From the NCBI GenBank assembly GCA_046289975.1, contig JBKBUQ010000173.1, positions 1 through 6,384 on the forward strand: DNA of 6,384 nucleotides. Reading direction: 5' to 3'. How positions within the stretch are numbered: position 1 is the first letter of the stretch; each line of letters opens with the position of its first letter. Origin of the DNA: UBA2798 sp046289975 (lineage in GTDB: Bacteria > Bacteroidota > Bacteroidia > Flavobacteriales_D > UBA2798). Below the pieces are notes generated by a model. That model had not been told where the DNA came from. It saw nothing but the letters and a program-made list of their open reading frames with translations, and searched no databases. Shown piece after piece: positions 1-5,095 of this stretch. The translations under genes and the position numbers were made by a program.

Positions 1-2
1 CT

Positions 3-1853
3 GATGACCCCGACTGTTTTAACGGGGCTGATGGATCGATGACGATTAACGCATCAGGCGGAACTCCTGTTTACCAGTATTCAGAAAATGGTGGAACAAC
101 TTTCCAGATCGCCAACACGATTAATGGTTTAACAGCAGGTACGTATAATGTACAGGTTAAAGATCAAAACGGTTGTTTGTTCAATACGACACAGATCATT
201 GGCCAACCTACTCAGGTTACATTTACTTCCACTCCGGTTAATACTACTTGCGGACAAGCAAACGGAAGCATCACCATCAACGCAAACGGAGGAACCGGTG
301 CATTTCAATACAGCATCGACAACGGAACAACCAACCAGCCAGGAAACGCGTTTAATGGTCTTGCAGAAAACACCTACTTTGTTGTTGTTACCGATGTAAA
401 CGGATGTACATCAACTGAAACCATAACCCTTACTGATGCAAACTCTCCTGTAATATCAGGAGTAATTGGTACTAATCCATTATGTTTCGGTTCAACCGAC
501 GGACTTGCACAGGTTCTGGTAAATGGCGGAACTGCTCCTCTCACTTTCTCCATGGACGGTGGACCCGGTCAAGCCTCCGAGAATTTCAGCGGTTTGGGTG
601 CAGGTAATCACACCGCATCAGTAGTCGATTTAAATGGATGTACCAGCACTTTCGTCTTTACGATGATTGAGCCTGCTGTTCTCACTCTTACTGCAACACC
701 TACTCCACTACTTTGTTTCAATGACTTTACAGGTGGCATATTGATGTCGGCAACCGGAGGAACTTCACCTTACCAATATAGTTTTGACGGTGGAGTTACT
801 TTTGGAGCATCTCCATCATTAACCTTTATAGCTGCCGGAAATTACAATCTCTCCATTGTAGACAACAATGGATGTACAGTAACAGGAACTACAACTGTAA
901 ACGAACCTGCACAATTAGCCTTCCAAAGCTTCACTGTTGTGGATGCAACTTGTTTCGATGTTTGCGACGGACAAGTTCAGGCATTCCCAACCGGTGGTAC
1001 CGTTGCAGGTTTGTATCACTTTAACTGGTCTAACAGTCTTGCCGGTCCATCACAAGCAACTGCAACCAACATTTGCGACGGAAGTTATTCGCTTACCGTA
1101 ACAGACGATAATAACTGTTTAATCAGTCAGAACTTCACCATTAACGAGCCTCCACAGGTAGTCATTACATCTACAGTAATCACCAACGTAACCTGTAATG
1201 GCGCTTGCGATGCGACGATAACTGTAAACAGTCCGCTTGCAGTAAGCTATTCAACAGATGGTGGAGCCAATTATCAACCGGCCAACAACTTCACTAATGT
1301 ATGTGCGGGAGTATATAACATCATTGCACAAGATGCTACAGGTTGTCGTGCTGATACCACAGTAACAGTTCTTGAACCTTCAGTTCTCAACCTATTCCCT
1401 CCAACAGGTGGATTTGCATGTTCTGATCAACCGTTTAACCTGATTGCACTTGGTATTGGCGGAACTCCTCCGTTTACTTATACCTGGTCAGGTACAACCG
1501 AAACATCTTCATCAGTTAATGTAACATCCAGCACAACTACAACAGTAACGGTTTTTGCAACAGATGCCAATGGATGTATTTCTCCTACTGAAAGCGCAAC
1601 AATAGATGTGTATCCATTGTACACTGCTACTATTTCTCCTGATGTCGTAATTTGTCCGGGAACTCCAACAACGCTTTCCGGTCAGGGATCACAAGGATTA
1701 GCGCCTTACTATTACCAGTGGATTGGCGGAGACACTTCTCAAACTACAACGGTTTCTCCAAGTGTAAATGCTACTTACCAATTGTTGACAATGGACATCT
1801 GTATGGACACAGTAATCCTTCAGGTAAACGTTACAATGCATCAATTACCTCAG
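3..1853 (+). repeat. Eight tandem SprB-like protein modules (~78 aa each)
   Basis: The modules run at roughly 3-224, 225-458, 459-692, 693-926, 927-1169, 1170-1397, 1398-1631 and 1632-1853. A typical module reads C-x-G-x-x-D/N-G-S-I, then GGT-x-P-Y-x-Y-S-x-D/N-G-G, then G-L-x-A-G-x-Y-x-V-x-V-x-D-x-N-G-C. The first cysteines are spaced 78, 78, 77, 79, 81, 75 and 78 residues apart, and the second (NGC) cysteine follows each by 49-55 residues. Modules 1-4 are closest to the SprB consensus. Modules 5 and 6 carry two extra cysteines. Modules 7 and 8 drift towards a general Ig-like form with Thr-rich strands. The repetition is clear in protein but largely lost in DNA, so the array is old rather than freshly duplicated. 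Module borders are approximate. Confidence 0.8.
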
Positions 1854-2642
1854 GTAAATTTTGCGCCAACGGTTGCTGCAGGATGTGCGCCATTTACAAC
1901 CACATTAGTTAACTCTACACCGGTTGGTCAAATTGGTGGCAATTGCCTTTGGGATCTTGGAGTTTTAGGAACACAAACCAACTGTGCAAGCATCACACAA
2001 ACCTTCCCCGATCCCGGCTGTTACGATATCAATTTAACCATCACATCACCCGAGGGATGTATCAATGATACTACCATAGTTGATGCAGTATGTGTTTATC
2101 CGAATCCGGTTGCAGAATTCTCGCACACTCCTATGCAACCTACTGTACTTGCACCAAACGTCAATTTTGTAAATGAATCGACAGGCGCAACCACTTACTT
2201 GTGGGACTTCGCAGGAATCGGATCTTCAACTGATGAAAATCCTGCATTTGCATTCCCATCCAATGCGCCTAATACCTACGTCGTTTGTTTAACCGCAGTT
2301 TCTCAGTTTGGTTGTATCGACAGTACCTGTCATATTGTAACCGTTTACGATGAGCTATTGGTTTACGTTCCGAATGCATTTACTCCGGATGGAGATGGAA
2401 TCAACGACATCTTCCTTCCTATCGTTAACGGTGCCGATCCCGATCCAAACAGGTACGAATTCCTGATCTTCAATCGTTGGGGTGAACTGATCTATGAAGG
2501 GCACAATCCTACTTTAGGTTGGGATGGGAAACATCGTGGAAACGATTCCAAACAGGATGTGTATGTATGGAAGATTAAACTGCAGGATGCTTTAACCGGT
2601 GAACAAAAAGTTTATTACGGTCACGTCTCTCTGTTGAGATAA
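3..2642 (+). CDS. Large secreted repeat protein with T9SS type B C-terminal sorting domain (5' partial)
   Basis: This is the C-terminal ~879 residues of a longer protein. The frame is open to the left edge, and the codons before the first ATG (39) encode DPDCFNGADGS, which is the start of a repeat module, so that ATG is internal. Domain order: eight SprB-like modules of ~78 residues (3-1853), two PKD-like modules (1854-2348), then a C-terminal domain (2349-2639) with VPNAFTPDGDGIND, FNRWGELIYEG, GWDG and YVWKI, the hallmark of the gliding-motility-associated/CHU_C family. In known members this domain directs export across the outer membrane by the type IX secretion system and anchoring at, or release from, the cell surface. 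The protein is rich in Thr, Asn, Ser and Gly and poor in Lys, as is usual for extracellular Bacteroidota adhesins. Adhesin or surface-filament function is inferred; no catalytic domain is visible here, but one could lie upstream. The gene stops at TAA and is followed by a strong terminator. Confidence 0.93.
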   Translation, partial: DDPDCFNGADGSMTINASGGTPVYQYSENGGTTFQIANTINGLTAGTYNVQVKDQNGCLFNTTQIIGQPTQVTFTSTPVNTTCGQANGSITINANGGTGAFQYSIDNGTTNQPGNAFNGLAENTYFVVVTDVNGCTSTETITLTDANSPVISGVIGTNPLCFGSTDGLAQVLVNGGTAPLTFSMDGGPGQASENFSGLGAGNHTASVVDLNGCTSTFVFTMIEPAVLTLTATPTPLLCFNDFTGGILMSATGGTSPYQYSFDGGVTFGASPSLTFIAAGNYNLSIVDNNGCTVTGTTTVNEPAQLAFQSFTVVDATCFDVCDGQVQAFPTGGTVAGLYHFNWSNSLAGPSQATATNICDGSYSLTVTDDNNCLISQNFTINEPPQVVITSTVITNVTCNGACDATITVNSPLAVSYSTDGGANYQPANNFTNVCAGVYNIIAQDATGCRADTTVTVLEPSVLNLFPPTGGFACSDQPFNLIALGIGGTPPFTYTWSGTTETSSSVNVTSSTTTTVTVFATDANGCISPTESATIDVYPLYTATISPDVVICPGTPTTLSGQGSQGLAPYYYQWIGGDTSQTTTVSPSVNATYQLLTMDICMDTVILQVNVTMHQLPQVNFAPTVAAGCAPFTTTLVNSTPVGQIGGNCLWDLGVLGTQTNCASITQTFPDPGCYDINLTITSPEGCINDTTIVDAVCVYPNPVAEFSHTPMQPTVLAPNVNFVNESTGATTYLWDFAGIGSSTDENPAFAFPSNAPNTYVVCLTAVSQFGCIDSTCHIVTVYDELLVYVPNAFTPDGDGINDIFLPIVNGADPDPNRYEFLIFNRWGELIYEGHNPTLGWDGKHRGNDSKQDVYVWKIKLQDALTGEQKVYYGHVSLLR
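1854..2348 (+). other. Two PKD-like domains within the secreted protein
   Basis: Two modules follow the SprB-like array. The first (about 1854-2111) has VNFAP, GCAPFTTTLVNST, CLWDLG and PGCYDINLTITSPEGC. The second (about 2112-2348) has AEFSHTP, VNFVNEST, TYLWDFAG and TYVVCLTAVSQFGC. The pattern of a W-D-F/L strand, then a P-G/N-x-Y turn into a V/L-x-L-T-V/I strand, is that of PKD beta-sandwich domains, which commonly sit just ahead of the T9SS sorting domain as stalks. Both are cysteine-rich, which suggests extracellular disulfides. The first departs from the classical motif (WDLG rather than WDFGDG). Confidence 0.7.
2349..2639 (+). other. Gliding-motility-associated C-terminal (T9SS type B sorting) domain
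   Basis: The last ~97 residues match the family seen at the C-terminus of SprB-like proteins: YVPNAFTPDGDGIND at the start, FLIFNRWGELIYEG in the middle, GWDGKHRG, then DVYVWKIKLQD and a final YYGHVSLLR strand. In the family, this domain is recognised by the type IX machinery, often with a dedicated SprF-like partner. No SprF/PorP gene follows within this window, because the next gene downstream is convergent. Confidence 0.9.
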
Positions 2643-2662
2643 TCCCTGAAAAAAATAATTCC

Positions 2663-2700
2663 AAAAAAAATCCCTCACCGATGGTGAGGGATTTTTTTTT
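2663..2700. terminator. Bidirectional intrinsic terminator between convergent genes
   Basis: A perfect 9-bp stem TCCCTCACC / GGTGAGGGA (2671-2679 with 2683-2691) encloses a GAT loop. It is preceded by eight A (2663-2670) and followed by nine T (2692-2700). The hairpin therefore has a U-tract in whichever direction it is transcribed, and it can end both the repeat-protein gene (stop at 2640-2642) and the convergent DinB-like gene (stop at 2707-2709). It occupies most of the 64-base gap. Confidence 0.92.
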
Positions 2701-2706
2701 CAATTT

Positions 2707-3207
2707 CTAAATGGTTTTTACACCCCAAAGTTTACAGATCCAGCCCATATGTCCGGCATGAATTCCTTCGTGCATAATTGCGTGACGAATTATCGCTCGG
2801 TAGCTATCCTCACCACCCATTGCAAAACCTGTTGTTGTGGGTAGAGTAAGATCCTCATTGCTCAATGATAGAATTCTGTTCAGCGAACGTTGATGAACTT
2901 CATTCAGCACATTCACAATTTCTTCAACCGGAGGAAGACTTGCTGCATCAGGAATTACGGAACCCATTCCAAATAATTTCGCCCAGGAAAATCGCACCAT
3001 TTCAGCACCTGTACTTTTCAGGCACAAATAGTTTTGAGTGGTGGCAAGATGACCGAGAATCCATATAGGAGAATTCAATTCTTTTCCTTCTGCAGAAAAG
3101 GTTTTGGTCAGGTCAAAATCCTTGATTTTGGAAAGATAACCTAATGTTGATTTCCGGTTGTAGTTCAAAAGATCGGCAAGTACTTCTTGTTCTGTGCGCA
3201 TCATCAT
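2707..3207 (-). CDS. DinB-fold (DinB/YfiT-like) putative metal-dependent protein
   Basis: A 166-residue protein of the usual DinB-superfamily size, a four-helix bundle. Visible marks are an N-terminal helix (TEQEVLADLLNYNRK), PIWILGHLA with His53, and a C-terminal HAIMHEGIHAGHMGWI segment with His146-x3-His150. These three histidines match the metal-binding triad typical of the family. Relatives include thiol-dependent S-transferases and damage-inducible proteins of unknown activity, so the substrate cannot be assigned. The start is one of three successive ATG codons (3207, 3204, 3201); the first is used here, but any could be right. It begins 2 bases after the stop of the lipoprotein gene, so the two are very probably one transcript and this gene has no separate promoter. 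No Shine-Dalgarno sequence is visible ahead of it. The convergent terminator lies just past its TAG stop. Confidence 0.88.
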   Translation of the reverse strand: MMMRTEQEVLADLLNYNRKSTLGYLSKIKDFDLTKTFSAEGKELNSPIWILGHLATTQNYLCLKSTGAEMVRFSWAKLFGMGSVIPDAASLPPVEEIVNVLNEVHQRSLNRILSLSNEDLTLPTTTGFAMGGEDSYRAIIRHAIMHEGIHAGHMGWICKLWGVKTI

Positions 3208-3209
3208 TA

Positions 3210-3845
3210 TTATTTTCGAATATAAATACCAATTCCTTCAGGAGCCCGCCATGCGAATGCCATTGAACGATTCACAAATGGTTGAATACCCGGCACCATA
3301 AAAAAACTGGCTACCTGTGGCACCGATAAATTTTTCCAGGCCGGAGCTGCTTCTGTTTTACCGGGTAAAATCAACACCACGTGTCCATATTGCTCCTGAT
3401 CGCTAATGGCAAGTGCTGCTTTCCCAATGTTGACTGCATCCTGTGCTTTTACCAAGACATCCTGATTAATTGCATCACCTGCACGGTACCACTTATCTGA
3501 GGATTTTATTCTGGGTAAGATCTCTTCAAAATTAATGTAGGTCCCTTCATCTGTTTCGAAATCGTTTATTCTGTAATACATGCAAATGGCTTTTGCGATG
3601 AAGTATTTACAGGTCATGGAATTCTCAGCACTCTCAGTGCAGTAAATAAAGGATTCCAATAACTCTTCGGGATCCGGTCGACCGGAAAGGGTTTCTGCAT
3701 TTTCACTTTCGGATACAGTTGTATCGGTATACTCAGGAGAAATGACAGTATCCTGAACCATTTCATCCGGAACGGGAGATTCCGATCCGCATGAAAAGAA
3801 AAATAAAGCCAAAAAAGGCAGAACCCTGATAGCAAGCAGTTTCAT
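3210..3845 (-). CDS. Putative lipoprotein of unknown function, possibly a cysteine-hydrolase fold
   Basis: I do not recognise the family with certainty. From the ATG at 3845 the protein has 211 residues: a positive N-end (MKLLAIR), a hydrophobic stretch and a lipobox-like FFSC with Cys19, followed by an acidic, Ser/Pro-rich linker to about residue 57. This fits a lipid-anchored periplasmic or outer-membrane protein. The globular part has a Cys at the head of a predicted helix (SMTCKYFIAKAIC, Cys79), then KAQDAVNIGKAALAI and YGHVVLILPG with His155. A Cys-helix followed by a GHV-strand resembles NlpC/P60-, CHAP- or amidase-type papain-like folds, but that is an inference from a short pattern. 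An earlier in-frame ATG at 3860 would add MFASP; it lies inside a TAnnTTTG promoter-like element and weakens the signal peptide, so 3845 is preferred. It is the first gene of a unit with the DinB-like gene. Confidence 0.85.
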   Translation of the reverse strand: MKLLAIRVLPFLALFFFSCGSESPVPDEMVQDTVISPEYTDTTVSESENAETLSGRPDPEELLESFIYCTESAENSMTCKYFIAKAICMYYRINDFETDEGTYINFEEILPRIKSSDKWYRAGDAINQDVLVKAQDAVNIGKAALAISDQEQYGHVVLILPGKTEAAPAWKNLSVPQVASFFMVPGIQPFVNRSMAFAWRAPEGIGIYIRK

Positions 3846-3853
3846 AGGGGATG

Positions 3854-3885
3854 CAAACATACCAAATCCATGCCTAAATCGAAAA
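3854..3885 (-). promoter_or_regulatory. Candidate Bacteroidota promoter for the lipoprotein-DinB unit
   Basis: Read on the minus strand, TATGTTTG (3861-3854) is a perfect match to the Bacteroidota -7 element TAnnTTTG. Exactly 19 bases upstream is TTTC (3884-3881) in a T-run, one mismatch from the -33 element TTTG. Transcription would begin near 3847-3850, only a few bases before the ATG at 3845 and downstream of the ATG at 3860. This supports 3845 as the start and implies a nearly leaderless message. The call rests on motif only. Confidence 0.5.
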
Positions 3886-3906
3886 ACAGCTTATCAAGCA
3901 TTTATG

Positions 3907-3914
3907 TAGCTTTG
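3907..3914 (+). promoter_or_regulatory. Candidate -7 promoter element for the methyltransferase-exporter unit
   Basis: TAGCTTTG matches TAnnTTTG perfectly and ends 8 bases before the ATG at 3923. No -33 TTTG is visible at the usual 19-21 base spacing, where the sequence is A-rich. If used, transcription would begin around 3919-3922, giving a message with almost no leader; no Shine-Dalgarno sequence is present either. It is divergent from the candidate promoter on the other strand, and the two share a 77-base intergenic region. Confidence 0.4.
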
Positions 3915-3922
3915 CAATCCAA

Positions 3923-5095
3923 ATGACAAATTCCATCATACAGCTCAAACCCGGTAAGGAAAAATCGCTGGAACGCTTTCATCCATGGGTGTTCTCCGGC
4001 GCCATTCATCGTATTGACGGGCAACCGAAAGAAGGTGAAATGGTAAAGGTCTGCGATCGTTCAGGAAAAACTTTGGGGTATGGACATTTCCAAACCGGAA
4101 GCATCAGCATACGAATGTTGCAATTCGGAGAGACACTTCCCGATTCCGGCTTCTGGAAAGCTAAAATTGCAGCTGCATGGTATATGCGCAATGCTGTTTG
4201 TCCGGAAAACACCAATGTGTTCCGACTGATACACGGCGAAGGAGATGGCTTACCCGGACTGGTGATCGATTATTATGCCGGCTATTGCATTGTTCAATGT
4301 CATTCGATTGGCATGTACAAACAGCGTGATGAGATTGTCGAAGCCTTGAAAGCTGTTGTGGGCAAATCGCTCAAAGGAATTTACGATAAGAGCACAGAAA
4401 CACTTCCTAAACCCCATAAAGAAGGAACATCTCTTTCCTTGTATGGTGATGCTGCAGGAAGTACTGAAGTAATGGAATACGGTCACCGCTTTCTGGTAGA
4501 TTGGGAGAGCGGACAAAAAACCGGTTTTTTCATCGACCAGCGTGAGAACAGAAAATTACTGGGATCGTATGCGAAAGAAAAAAAAATCCTGAATACCTTT
4601 TGTTACTCCGGTGGGTTTTCGGTGTATGCACTCAATGAAGGTGCACGGGAAGTGCATTCGCTTGATTCTTCAAAAAAAGCAATTGAGTTAACCGATAAAA
4701 ACATAGCTCTTACCACACACGCTGATAAGCACAAAAGTATTGTTGCAGATGCAATTCCCTATATCCGGAACATTGAAAACGATTATGACATTATTGTTTT
4801 GGATCCTCCTGCATTTGCAAAGCACTTAAGTGCAAAACACAATGCAATACAAGGTTACAGAAGGCTGAATGAAGAAGCTATTCGTCAGATTAAACCCGGA
4901 GGATTGCTGTTTACCTTTTCCTGTTCACAGGTTATCAGTATGGAATTATTTACCGGAGCGGTATTTTCAGCTTCAGCTATTGCAAAAAGAAATGTGCGTA
5001 TACTGCATCGCTTGCATCAACCCGCCGACCACCCCGTTAGTATTTTTCATCCCGAAGGCGAATACCTGAAAGGACTTGTCCTTTATATTGAATGA
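3923..5095 (+). CDS. rlmI: RlmI-family 23S rRNA (cytosine-C5) methyltransferase
   Basis: At 390 residues the protein is close to the ~396 of E. coli RlmI, which makes m5C1962 in 23S rRNA using S-adenosylmethionine. The N-terminus (LKPGKEKSLERFHPWVFSGA, residues 8-27) opens a PUA RNA-binding domain to about residue 75. A central EEHD-like region follows, with RLIHGEGDGLPGLVID (101-116). The Rossmann methyltransferase domain begins at SGQKTGFFIDQRENR (196-210). Motif I is LNTFCYSGGFSVYA (223-236), with acidic Asp248 after the next strand; motif IV is VLDPPAFAK (292-300); and SCS (333-335) holds the likely catalytic cysteine. The family C-terminal signature DHP...EGEYLKGLVLYIE is intact. The start is fixed by the family N-terminus and by a stop codon just upstream with no other ATG between. 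The stop overlaps the exporter start. The exact target base is inferred from the family. Confidence 0.93.
   Translation: MTNSIIQLKPGKEKSLERFHPWVFSGAIHRIDGQPKEGEMVKVCDRSGKTLGYGHFQTGSISIRMLQFGETLPDSGFWKAKIAAAWYMRNAVCPENTNVFRLIHGEGDGLPGLVIDYYAGYCIVQCHSIGMYKQRDEIVEALKAVVGKSLKGIYDKSTETLPKPHKEGTSLSLYGDAAGSTEVMEYGHRFLVDWESGQKTGFFIDQRENRKLLGSYAKEKKILNTFCYSGGFSVYALNEGAREVHSLDSSKKAIELTDKNIALTTHADKHKSIVADAIPYIRNIENDYDIIVLDPPAFAKHLSAKHNAIQGYRRLNEEAIRQIKPGGLLFTFSCSQVISMELFTGAVFSASAIAKRNVRILHRLHQPADHPVSIFHPEGEYLKGLVLYIE

Noticed and set aside
39..41. ATG at 39 as the start of the secreted repeat protein
   Set aside because: The frame stays open to the window edge and the upstream codons encode the beginning of a repeat module (DPDCFNGADGS), so this methionine is internal and replaces the usual Ile of GSI.
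1652..1912. Open frame of 86 codons in another frame inside the repeat protein
   Set aside because: It has no recognisable domain and lies wholly within a strongly supported gene; it is a by-product of the main frame.
2865..3068. Plus-strand open frame opposite the DinB-like gene
   Set aside because: The minus strand carries the family histidine motifs and a complete gene; the plus-strand frame has no promoter-like element or domain.
3614..3835. Minus-strand open frame of 73 codons in a second frame of the lipoprotein gene
   Set aside because: It lies entirely inside the lipoprotein frame, which has a signal peptide, a lipobox and tight spacing to its neighbour; the alternative shows none of these.
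4250..4516. Antisense open frame of 88 codons within the methyltransferase gene
   Set aside because: The opposite strand encodes conserved RlmI-family sequence across the whole stretch, and the antisense product resembles nothing known.
5069..5084. Perfect 7-bp dyad AAAGGAC-TT-GTCCTTT just before the exporter start
   Set aside because: The two-base centre is too tight for a full RNA hairpin, and the bases encode the conserved KGLVLY end of the methyltransferase. An operator or translational switch cannot be argued from this alone.
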